From positions 1,240,001-1,304,000 of the forward strand of contig NZ_CP159835.1 of assembly GCF_047731265.1 (NCBI RefSeq): 64,000 nucleotides of DNA, given 5' to 3'. Every line of letters begins with the position of its first letter. Position 1 is the first letter of the stretch. The notes beneath the pieces were generated by a model. It was given only the letters and a program-made list of their open reading frames with translations. It ran no database searches and was not told the DNA's origin. This DNA is from Patiriisocius sp047731265 (lineage in GTDB: Bacteria; Bacteroidota; Bacteroidia; Flavobacteriales; Flavobacteriaceae). Position numbers and translations under genes: made by a program. This document shows, one piece after another, positions 53,264-61,063 of this stretch.

Positions 53264-54213
53264 ACCATCTCTTTCTTGATCTTCTCCATTAATTCCTGAC
53301 CACCATTTTCTAAAAGTTCATTTGCAGCAATAGTACCCTTGTTTTTAAATGATGTAAAATCAAAATTGGTACCGATGTCTAATTTTTTGCTTCCGCCCAA
53401 AGAAAATAGACATCCCCTAAATCTAATTTTATTTTCTATAAATTCAGCTAATGCACCAATTGGGGCAGTACATCCACCCTCTAATGTTTTTAAAAAATCA
53501 CGTTCTATTTCAGTACAAACTTCTGAAGGTTTGTGATTTAATTTTGAAATAGCCTGTGTACAAAAATCGTCATTTTTCAATGTTACGATTACCATAGCGC
53601 CTTGAGCAGGTGCTGGTAGCATCCAATCTAAGTCCTTCCCAACCCCGCTAAAGGATATGCTTTCGATTTTTTCTTCGCTCAAATAGTTTGTTAAATATCT
53701 CAAACGTTCTAAACCAGCTTTGGCGAAGATGGCCCCATCCCAATTATTATCTTTCAGTTTTTTTAATCTCGTTTGTACATTTCCGCGTAAATCAATAACA
53801 GTGTGGTGCGGATATTTATGAAGCCATTGTGCTTTTCTTCTTAAACTTCCCGTCGCAATAATGCAGGGTTTTGAATAGTCAATGGGTTTATTGGCTACTA
53901 AAACATCTTGTGTTGCAGCGCGTTCTAAAACAGCAGATTGAATGATTCCTTTTGGCAATGCCGTAGGAACATCTTTCATGCTATGAACAGCAATGTCTAC
54001 AGTGCCATTGAGCATAGCAATATCTAAGGTTTTTGTAAAAATACCAGTGATTCCCATTTCATATAAAGGCTTGTCTAGTACTAGGTCACCGGTTGATTTT
54101 ACTGGAACAAGTTCGGTTTTATATCCTAAAGCTTCAAGTTTACTTTTAACAGCGTTCGCTTGCCATAACGCTAATTGACTGTCGCGTGTTCCAATGCGAA
54201 TGACTTTATCCAT
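53260..54213 (-). CDS. hemC: Porphobilinogen deaminase
   Basis: A 317-residue hydroxymethylbilane synthase, which polymerises four PBG. N-terminal VIRIGTRDSQLALWQA, HSMKDVPTALPKG, RRKAQWLHKYP, DLRGNVQTRLKKL and the cofactor-binding Cys in LEGGCTAPIGALAE are all present. Length is normal. Its start overlaps hemA by 8 bases and its end overlaps hemD by 4, so hemA-C-D are tightly coupled. Confidence 0.97.
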   Translation of the reverse strand: MDKVIRIGTRDSQLALWQANAVKSKLEALGYKTELVPVKSTGDLVLDKPLYEMGITGIFTKTLDIAMLNGTVDIAVHSMKDVPTALPKGIIQSAVLERAATQDVLVANKPIDYSKPCIIATGSLRRKAQWLHKYPHHTVIDLRGNVQTRLKKLKDNNWDGAIFAKAGLERLRYLTNYLSEEKIESISFSGVGKDLDWMLPAPAQGAMVIVTLKNDDFCTQAISKLNHKPSEVCTEIERDFLKTLEGGCTAPIGALAEFIENKIRFRGCLFSLGGSKKLDIGTNFDFTSFKNKGTIAANELLENGGQELMEKIKKEMV

Positions 54214-55495
54214 CGTTGCTTTCGTTTAACTGAAATACCTCACGAATCATTGCTGCTTTTTCTTGCGCTGAACCATTGGCATCTTTTAAATGGTTTGCAA
54301 AATGTGTCGTAATTTTTTGAATAATACGATCGCTTATAATTTCAGCTTGTTCTTCATTAAAGTCTGAAATTTTTCTGCGTTGATTGTCAATTTCACCAAC
54401 CTTAATTTCAGACAGCTTTGATTTTAGGGCTTTAATGGTAGGAGCAAATGTTCGGTTTTTTGCCCAAGTTCTAAATTCTAAAGCCACCTCTTCAATAATA
54501 GCTTCGGCTAATGGAATTTGAGATTGACGATGTTCTAAAGTCGCATCTGTTACTTTAGACAATTCGTCTAAGTGAATCAAGGTTACGTTGGGGTTTTCTC
54601 TAACAGATTCCGAAACATTTTTAGGAATCGAAAGATCTAAAATTAAAAGGGGCTTTTTAAGATATAATAATTCTTTACTTATCGTAGGCTTTTGCGCTCC
54701 AGTGGCAACAATCAAGATATCGCTGCTCGCAATTTCACTTTGTATGTTTGAATAATCTTTAACGACTAGATTAAACTTTCCGGCAATTTCTTCTGCTTTT
54801 ACTTTGGTTCTGTTAATGAGTGTAATATGCTCATTTTTTGTGTGCTTGATGAGGTTTTCGCAGGTATTGCGCCCTATTTTTCCAATCCCAAAAAGGAGGA
54901 TTTTCTTTTCAGAAACATAAGGCACTCTAGCCATTATGTATTGCACTGCTGCAAAACTTACAGAAGTAGCACCTGTTGAAATTTCAGTTTCGTTTTTTAT
55001 GCGCTTGCTTGCTTGGATTACCGCATTTCCAAGGCGTTCCATATAGGCGTTAAGTAATCCCGCCTTTTTTGAAAGACGTAAACTGGTTCTTAACTGACTT
55101 ATAATTTCAAAGTCACCTAATATTTGACTGTCTAAACCCGTTCCCATTTTGAAAAGATGCGAAACAGCATTTTTATTTTTAAAAGTATAGGAAACCATGT
55201 TGAACTCTGCTATGGTCCCTTGGGTATGGTCACAAAGTAATTTCACTAAAATAGTTGGGTGGGCTGCAAAACCATATAATTCGGTTCTATTGCAAGTAGA
55301 AATAATATTTAAGGAAGAAATACCGAGCTCTCGAGCTGATTTTAAAATAGCTTTTTGATGGTCTTGAGAAATACTGAAATTCCCTCTAATGGTCGCGTCT
55401 GCCTTTTTATAATTTAATCCAATAACGTATAGAGCTTCTTTTAAAGCCCCTGGACGTTTATTGTGTTGAATACATATAGCGTTACTTTTTTCCAA
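54206..55495 (-). CDS. hemA: Glutamyl-tRNA reductase
   Basis: A 429-residue HemA, the first committed step of heme synthesis by the C5 route (Glu-tRNA to GSA). The catalytic Cys68 is in IISTCNRTELYGF; ATSVSFAAVQYIMARV and LLFGIGKIGRNTCENL mark the NADPH domain. The only usable start is TTG at 55493-55495; the next upstream in-frame codon set ends in a stop at 55508, with no ATG. A weak start on the rate-limiting enzyme may be regulatory. A possible promoter (TATTTTTG, minus strand, 55542-55535) precedes it. Confidence 0.96.
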   Translation of the reverse strand: MEKSNAICIQHNKRPGALKEALYVIGLNYKKADATIRGNFSISQDHQKAILKSARELGISSLNIISTCNRTELYGFAAHPTILVKLLCDHTQGTIAEFNMVSYTFKNKNAVSHLFKMGTGLDSQILGDFEIISQLRTSLRLSKKAGLLNAYMERLGNAVIQASKRIKNETEISTGATSVSFAAVQYIMARVPYVSEKKILLFGIGKIGRNTCENLIKHTKNEHITLINRTKVKAEEIAGKFNLVVKDYSNIQSEIASSDILIVATGAQKPTISKELLYLKKPLLILDLSIPKNVSESVRENPNVTLIHLDELSKVTDATLEHRQSQIPLAEAIIEEVALEFRTWAKNRTFAPTIKALKSKLSEIKVGEIDNQRRKISDFNEEQAEIISDRIIQKITTHFANHLKDANGSAQEKAAMIREVFQLNESNDG

Positions 55496-55534
55496 ACAAA
55501 ATTCGATTTATGATTCAACAAAAGAATCAGACTG

Positions 55535-55542
55535 CAAAAATA
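55535..55542 (-). promoter_or_regulatory. -7 element for the hem operon
   Basis: TATTTTTG on the minus strand, 39 bases before the hemA TTG start. The nearest -33 TTG is 26 bases away, longer than usual, so this promoter is tentative. Confidence 0.4.
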
Positions 55543-55626
55543 TATCTTGTATATACTAAAAAGTAACGCAAGCGGTATCAAATGTGTCGTTACTGGTTAT
55601 AAAATCTCATAAAACTCTCAAATCCA

Positions 55627-55654
55627 TTGGAAAACCAATAAATACGTATCTTTG
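55627..55654 (+). promoter_or_regulatory. Promoter of the AraC-type regulator
   Basis: TTG (55627-55629), a 17-base spacer and TATCTTTG (55647-55654) match the consensus fully. It lies back to back with the hem operon start, so the regulator could control both. Confidence 0.7.
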
Positions 55655-55696
55655 CTAAACAATAGGCTATTGCTTATTTATAATAATTCTAAATAA

Positions 55697-56605
55697 ATGA
55701 AGAATTCAGAACATGCGCAATTTTCAGAAAGTATCGCTCAAGGTACTTATAATGAAACCTTGATTGAAGACGGTTTTTTTATTTTAAAATTCAATAATGA
55801 AACTACTGATAATCAGCTTTTTAAAAGAGATGTAAACTCCAATTATATTCAATTCCATTTTTGCGTAAAAGGCAGCGGCTCTTTCAGTTTTAATAACGGA
55901 AATTACCGCTTACCCATTCAAGAGGAAAGCTCGTTATTGTTATATAATCCAGAACGAGATTTACCTATTGAAATACTTGTAGCAGCAAATTCTTGGGTTA
56001 TTTCAGTATTACTTCCTATTCAGAAATTTCACACCTTGTTTTCCAATGAGGCTAGTTATATTTCATTCTTAAGCGAAGAAAATAAAGGGCGCAAATACTA
56101 TAAAGATGCTCCTGTTTCTCCTTCCATGGCAATTGTGCTCAATCAACTAATGAATTATAATTTGCACCCTTCAGTAAAGCCGTTATATTTTAAAGGAAAG
56201 GCTTATGAATTATTGAGTTTATATTTTAATCGTGAGGAAGATGTGGATGTGGAACAATGCCCTTTTTTAGTGGATGAAACAAATGTGGCAAAAATAAAAA
56301 AGGCAAAAACAATCATCTTATCTAGGATGGCAGAACCACCAACATTGCAAGAGCTGGCAGACGAAATACAACTACCAATAAACAAGCTAAAAGAAGGTTT
56401 TAAACAGATTTATGGAGACTCCGTTTTTAGTTTTCTCTTTGATTACAAAATGGAAGTTTCGCGCCAATTGCTGGCAACAGGTGCGCACAATGTAAATGAA
56501 GTGGGACTCAAAGTTGGTTATAGCACGTCGAGCCATTTTATTGCTGCATTTAAGAAGAAGTTTGGTACTACGCCTAAGAAGTTTGTGATGGGATTGAGCT
56601 CTTGA
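55697..56605 (+). CDS. AraC-family transcriptional regulator
   Basis: A 302-residue regulator. The N-terminal sensor half (about 1-190) is cupin-like (FCVKGSGSFSFNNGNYRLP). The C-terminal half has two HTH motifs (PTLQELADEIQLPINKLKEG and NVNEVGLKVGYSTSSHFIAA, then FKKKFGTTPKKFV). It is divergent from hemA and upstream of hemH, which is a typical Flavobacteriia arrangement and points to control of heme or iron genes. The ligand is unknown. Confidence 0.9.
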   Translation: MKNSEHAQFSESIAQGTYNETLIEDGFFILKFNNETTDNQLFKRDVNSNYIQFHFCVKGSGSFSFNNGNYRLPIQEESSLLLYNPERDLPIEILVAANSWVISVLLPIQKFHTLFSNEASYISFLSEENKGRKYYKDAPVSPSMAIVLNQLMNYNLHPSVKPLYFKGKAYELLSLYFNREEDVDVEQCPFLVDETNVAKIKKAKTIILSRMAEPPTLQELADEIQLPINKLKEGFKQIYGDSVFSFLFDYKMEVSRQLLATGAHNVNEVGLKVGYSTSSHFIAAFKKKFGTTPKKFVMGLSS

Positions 56606-56663
56606 TATCGAGTTCTCTTTTTAACTAGTTTGCGTAAAATCATCCTGTAACACCCCGGTGCGG

Positions 56664-56695
56664 GTTCTCTATCTCCTCTTCAAAGGGGGGAGAAC
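56664..56695. repeat. G-rich palindrome between araC and hemH
   Basis: GTTCTC (56664-56669) pairs with GAGAAC (56690-56695), and CTCCTC (56673-56678) with GGGGAG (56687-56692) as an alternative inner stem. A related scrap lies at about 23290-23310. The 337-base gap 56606-56942 otherwise holds only a possible hemH promoter (TATTTTTG, 56882-56889). Confidence 0.45.
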
Positions 56696-56942
56696 TCGGC
56701 TTAACTTAGTTAAATAAAACACTTGTTGTTTCGTATTTTTTTCCAGCAGTGTGTTTCCTTTGAGGGGAAATTAATCGGGTAATTAACGAGTTCTTCAATT
56801 AATTCTTCAAACAAAAGGCTGCGATAATTATATCATTTTGTTAATCTATTACATCTTCTTTTTATACAAACGAATTAGCAGTATTTTTGTTCTTAGAAGC
56901 TATTAGGGAAACTGATAGAGCAAAAAGAAATTATAGAATTGC

Positions 56943-57989
56943 ATGAATAAAAAAGGAGTTCTTCTCGTAAACCTCGGTTCGCCCGACAGCACTAACCCCA
57001 AAGACGTAAGAAAATATCTCGATGAATTCTTAATGGATCCTAGAGTAATTGACGTTCCTAGATGGGCGCGTATCTTATTAGTACGCGGTATTGTTTTAAA
57101 CACACGGCCTAAAAAAGCTGCCGAAGCGTACGCTAAAATATGGTGGGAAGAGGGTTCGCCGCTGATTGTACTCTCTGAAAGATTGCAAAAAAAGGTGCAG
57201 TCTAAACTAAATATACCGGTTGGCTTAGCAATGAGGTACGGGGCTATGACCTTGAAAAAGGGGATACAAGAATTAGTAGATCAAGGGTGTACTGAAATTA
57301 AAACAATCCCTTTATATCCGCAGTTTGCAATGGCTACTACGGAGACGATTGATGTAAGAATCGATGAACTTGTTGCTGAATATTTTCCGCAGGTAAAAAT
57401 TACGCGCACGGCTTCCTTTGGTAAAAGACCAGATTATATAAAAGTACTATCTGAAAGTATAGGAGAAAAATTAAAGGAACTGGATTATGACCATCTATTA
57501 TTCAGTTATCACGGAATCCCAGAGAGACATATTAGAAAAAGTGATGTGACGAAAGGCAACTGCAAAATGGATGGGAAGTGCTGCTTTAAAAAAGGCAGTG
57601 AGCAACACGAATTTTGTTACCGCCATCAATGTGAAATGGTGACTGTAAACGTTGCAAAGTATCTAGGCTTGAAAAACGGAACCTATTCTACAACATTCCA
57701 ATCTAGATTAGGCTTTGATCCTTGGTTACAGCCGTACACAGACAGAACTATTGAAAGAATGGGAAAAGCAGGCGTTAAAAAAATGGTGGTTGTTACTCCG
57801 GCATTTGTAAGTGATTGTTTGGAAACTTTAGAAGAAATAGCGATGGAAGGTGAAGAAATTTTTCACGAAGTAGGAGGAAAAGAATTTTCAGTAATCCCTT
57901 GCTTGAATGATCGAGATGAATTTGCGCAAGTACTCGCTAATATGGTGGAGGAGTGGCGAATTATTGATTTGGATAAGGCAATTGCCTAG
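56943..57989 (+). CDS. hemH: Ferrochelatase
   Basis: A 348-residue HemH, which inserts Fe2+ into the porphyrin. GVLLVNLGSPDSTNPKDVRK, IVLNTRPKKAAEAYAKIW and LLFSYHGIPERHIRKSD (His as metal ligand) are diagnostic, and FVSDCLETLEEIAMEG is typical. A Cys-rich insert (GNCKMDGKCCFKKGSEQHEF, then CYRHQC) is seen in Bacteroidota ferrochelatases and may bind a cluster or metal. It stands on the plus strand after the AraC regulator, facing away from the rest of the heme block. Confidence 0.96.
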   Translation: MNKKGVLLVNLGSPDSTNPKDVRKYLDEFLMDPRVIDVPRWARILLVRGIVLNTRPKKAAEAYAKIWWEEGSPLIVLSERLQKKVQSKLNIPVGLAMRYGAMTLKKGIQELVDQGCTEIKTIPLYPQFAMATTETIDVRIDELVAEYFPQVKITRTASFGKRPDYIKVLSESIGEKLKELDYDHLLFSYHGIPERHIRKSDVTKGNCKMDGKCCFKKGSEQHEFCYRHQCEMVTVNVAKYLGLKNGTYSTTFQSRLGFDPWLQPYTDRTIERMGKAGVKKMVVVTPAFVSDCLETLEEIAMEGEEIFHEVGGKEFSVIPCLNDRDEFAQVLANMVEEWRIIDLDKAIA

Positions 57990-58161
57990 CACCTCACCAA
58001 TTGGTTTTGCGAGGTATCTACAATAAAATAATTATTCGATTTTAGATAATCCTCAAGGGTCAAATATCTTATTAACTGTGGCTACCTGATAGCCGTTTTC
58101 TCCCAATTAAATGAGAGTTAAAGGGGTTTTCCGCCACAATGTTTCATCAAAAAAACATAGA

Positions 58162-58578
58162 ATGAATGTAAAAGCAATAGTACTAAGTGGTATAATTTTT
58201 ATTTCAACTACAGCAATGATAGCGCAGGAAAACAATGCAGAAAAAATAGTACAGGCCAATTTAGATGCATACAACGCCCACGATATCGAGCTGTTTATGT
58301 CCTTTTTTTCTGATGATATTGCGATGCACAATTTTAAAGATTCAAAGCAAACCGCTTCTGGAATTAATGAAGTAAGGGCTATTTATGAACCATATTTTAA
58401 GGCATCACCCAACCTTCATTCAAAAATATTAAAACGTACAGTATTTGATAAAAAAGTGATAGATCACGAATACATTACTGGAGCAAGTGGTAGCAGTGAC
58501 CCTTTTGAAATTGTGTTGATTTATGAAGTGGAAGACACTAAAATTGTAAAAATGACAGCGATTAGAAAACGCAACTAA
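58162..58578 (+). CDS. Secreted NTF2-like (SnoaL) protein
   Basis: A 138-residue protein counted from the ATG at 58162 (MNVKAIVLSGIIFISTTAMI, a signal peptide); a longer reading from 58111 lacks one. The mature part starts QENNAEKIVQANLDAYNAHDIELFMSFF and has the NTF2/SnoaL cone fold pattern (DDIAMHNF, VRAIYEPYFKASPNLHSKI, DHEYITG). Family members include enzymes and ligand-binding proteins; no activity can be assigned. It lies 15 bases before the MATE gene. Confidence 0.75.
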   Translation: MNVKAIVLSGIIFISTTAMIAQENNAEKIVQANLDAYNAHDIELFMSFFSDDIAMHNFKDSKQTASGINEVRAIYEPYFKASPNLHSKILKRTVFDKKVIDHEYITGASGSSDPFEIVLIYEVEDTKIVKMTAIRKRN

Positions 58579-58593
58579 ATCACAATAAATCTT

Positions 58594-59970
58594 TTGAAAA
58601 AAAACTCAGATTCACTAGGCACTGCTTCAATTAGTAGCTTGCTAGTAAAACAAGCCGTACCTGCTTCTATTGGTATTTTAGTGATGTCTCTTAATATGAT
58701 TGTAGACACCATCTTTGTAGGAAGATGGATAGGGCCTTTGGCAATTTCTGCCATTACGGTTGTTATTCCAGTTACATTTTTTATCGCAGCGATTGGTCTT
58801 GCTGTGGGTATTGGCGGAAGTTCTGTGCTTTCAAGGGCCTTAGGTGCTAATGATGATGATAAGGCACTGCGCGTTTTTGGAAACCAAATAACACTTACCT
58901 TTTTAACGTCAGGAATCTTGGCATTTTTGGGACTAGTTTTCCAAGATTTTTTAATTGACTTTTTTGGTGCTGACGATAGTTTTAGAGATTTAGCATTAAC
59001 CTATTATCGCATTGTTCTCTACGGAATTGTTATGCTGGCCATGTGCATGATGGGCAACAGTGTGATACGTGCTGAAGGTAAACCGAAGTTTGCTATGTAC
59101 GCCATGATGCTGCCTGCCATAGGAAACATTGGGATGGATTATGTTTTGATTAATGTCTTGAATATGGGGATGGCTGGAGCTGCATGGGCAACCTTTATTA
59201 GCTATGCTATATGCTTTAGTTTCATTTTATGGTTTTTCGTTTTTAAGAGTGAATTGCGAATTTCATTTCATTGCTTAAAACTCAAAAAGAAAATAGTTTC
59301 AGAAATTAGTGGGCTTAGTTTTGTGACTCTGGCAAGACAAGGAGTTATTGCAGTCCTTACCATTTTACTCAATAATGTTCTAATAAATACTGGAGATGCT
59401 ATTGACGTGGCGAGTTATGGTATTATTAGCCGTGTTTTAATGTTTGCGCTCTTCCCAGTGATTGGCGTAAACCAAGGTTTTATGCCTATTGCAGGCTATA
59501 ATTTTGGAGCTAATAAATATGGGCGTGTTCGGGAGGCCATTAATAAATCTATTATGTATTCAGGTATTTTGGCCTTGCTTATTTTTGCTGGAATAATGAT
59601 TTTTTCGGAAGAATTTGTTTCCATTTTTATAAGCGATCGTGGTGGCCAAGAAGCAGGAAGCTTAGCAGACAGCGCCCAGCTTTTAAAGAGAACGCCAGAT
59701 GCATTGCGTTGGGTTTTTGCAGCGACACCAGTGATTGTGATTCAGCTAATTGGAGGGTCCTATTTTCAAGCAATCGGAAGGGTAGTTCCTGCATTATTAT
59801 TGAGTTTGACCAAACAAGGATTCTTTTTAATTCCGTTGGTTTTGATACTTCCTAATTACTATGGTGTTTTTGGTGTGTGGATTTCTTTCCCAATTGCCGA
59901 TGTTCTTTCTACGCTAGTAACTGGGTATTATTTGAACAATTCTGTGAAGAAAGATCTTTTGGAAACATAG
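58594..59970 (+). CDS. MATE family efflux transporter
   Basis: A 458-residue, 12-helix antiporter that exports cationic drugs or other small molecules using Na+ or H+. Features: SLLVKQAVPASIGILVMSLN, MIVDTIFVGRWIGPLAISAI, GIGGSSVLSRALGANDDDKA, GVNQGFMPIAGYNFGANKYG. The start is TTG at 58594 (no closer ATG before the first helix), 15 bases after the NTF2-like gene. Substrate unknown. Confidence 0.92.
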   Translation: MKKNSDSLGTASISSLLVKQAVPASIGILVMSLNMIVDTIFVGRWIGPLAISAITVVIPVTFFIAAIGLAVGIGGSSVLSRALGANDDDKALRVFGNQITLTFLTSGILAFLGLVFQDFLIDFFGADDSFRDLALTYYRIVLYGIVMLAMCMMGNSVIRAEGKPKFAMYAMMLPAIGNIGMDYVLINVLNMGMAGAAWATFISYAICFSFILWFFVFKSELRISFHCLKLKKKIVSEISGLSFVTLARQGVIAVLTILLNNVLINTGDAIDVASYGIISRVLMFALFPVIGVNQGFMPIAGYNFGANKYGRVREAINKSIMYSGILALLIFAGIMIFSEEFVSIFISDRGGQEAGSLADSAQLLKRTPDALRWVFAATPVIVIQLIGGSYFQAIGRVVPALLLSLTKQGFFLIPLVLILPNYYGVFGVWISFPIADVLSTLVTGYYLNNSVKKDLLET

Positions 59971-60007
59971 TTTTTTTGGGTATCTTTAGTATTCAACAAC
60001 CGCAGTC

Positions 60008-61060
60008 GTGAAAAAACTAATATCCTTATTAATCTTTCTGTCTTTTTCTTTAGGAAACGCCCAAGAACCAGGAATGCTTGAAGAGACATGGTATTTAAAA
60101 TATCTCAGGGTCAATAATGAGAGATTATATGTGCCTCAGGGCGAAAATTTCAATTTAATTTTTTCTGAAGATAATGGCAACTATACAATTTTAGCCAATG
60201 GGGTAGAAAATGGTTTTGAGGGAGAAATATCCTTTAGTTCCTCAGGATTTTTTTTTCAGTTTACTTCCGCAAATATTACACTTTTGAGTTGTGATTTGCC
60301 TAACTGCTATTACGAAAACCATTATTTCTTTGATTTTTTAACTAACATGGACTTCGATTTAAAAACACTAGAATATGACTATGACACTTTTAGTTTGGGG
60401 TTAAAATCATTGCGATTGACCGGCCCAGACAACGCGGTGGCTTATTTTGGCAATGAACCGCCAACACCAGACGACACCTTATTTGGAACTTGGTATTTGT
60501 ATCAACAAGATACGGACTTGGGCGACTCTCAGTACTTTACAGGTCCAGATGTGCCAAGACTAACTATTAATCCAGATTTTACTTTTGAAGGAATAGATAA
60601 TTGTGGAGAGATATTAGGACAATTTGAATACGGCGAGGACTTTGTTGTTGATTTTTTTTTAATTCCGAGTAATATAAATGATCTAAATCCTGGCTGCACA
60701 AGAACTTTATACGATCTTCTATATGAGAACCCAATTTATGCAGTACATTTTGATGATTTTTTATACTATGAATCACTTCCTGGATTTGGATCACATTTTA
60801 GAGATGAATTATTAAGTACTCAAGAAAATGTATGGTCTGCTATCAAATTATATCCAAATCCAGTACTGAATACACTTCATATTTATGATCCTGAAAATAT
60901 CGTAGATTCATATGCCATTATAGATATGTCAGGCAAAATCATTAAACAAGGAGTACATTCTAATAGTGCTGTTTCAGTTTCTAATTTTACCACGGGAGTA
61001 TATTTTTTAAAGCTTCAATCAGGCGAAAATCAAACAATCAAAAAACTTATAAAAAACTAA
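60008..61060 (+). CDS. Secreted protein with T9SS sorting domain, two WYL beta-domains
   Basis: A 350-residue protein with GTG start (60008): signal peptide (MKKLISLLIFLSFSLGNAQ), a first domain from EPGMLEETWYLKYLRVNN to AVAYFGN, a second domain beginning FGTWYLYQQDTDL with TINPDFTFEGIDNCGEI, and a T9SS tail (KLYPNPVLNTLHIYD ... GVYFLKLQSGENQTIKKLIKN). It is a longer relative of the proteins at 12204-12914 and 24743-25444, with the beta-domain present twice. Function unknown. It is 3 bases before the VPS10/BNR gene and so shares an operon with it. Confidence 0.8.
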   Translation: MKKLISLLIFLSFSLGNAQEPGMLEETWYLKYLRVNNERLYVPQGENFNLIFSEDNGNYTILANGVENGFEGEISFSSSGFFFQFTSANITLLSCDLPNCYYENHYFFDFLTNMDFDLKTLEYDYDTFSLGLKSLRLTGPDNAVAYFGNEPPTPDDTLFGTWYLYQQDTDLGDSQYFTGPDVPRLTINPDFTFEGIDNCGEILGQFEYGEDFVVDFFLIPSNINDLNPGCTRTLYDLLYENPIYAVHFDDFLYYESLPGFGSHFRDELLSTQENVWSAIKLYPNPVLNTLHIYDPENIVDSYAIIDMSGKIIKQGVHSNSAVSVSNFTTGVYFLKLQSGENQTIKKLIKN

Positions 61061-61063
61061 GCA

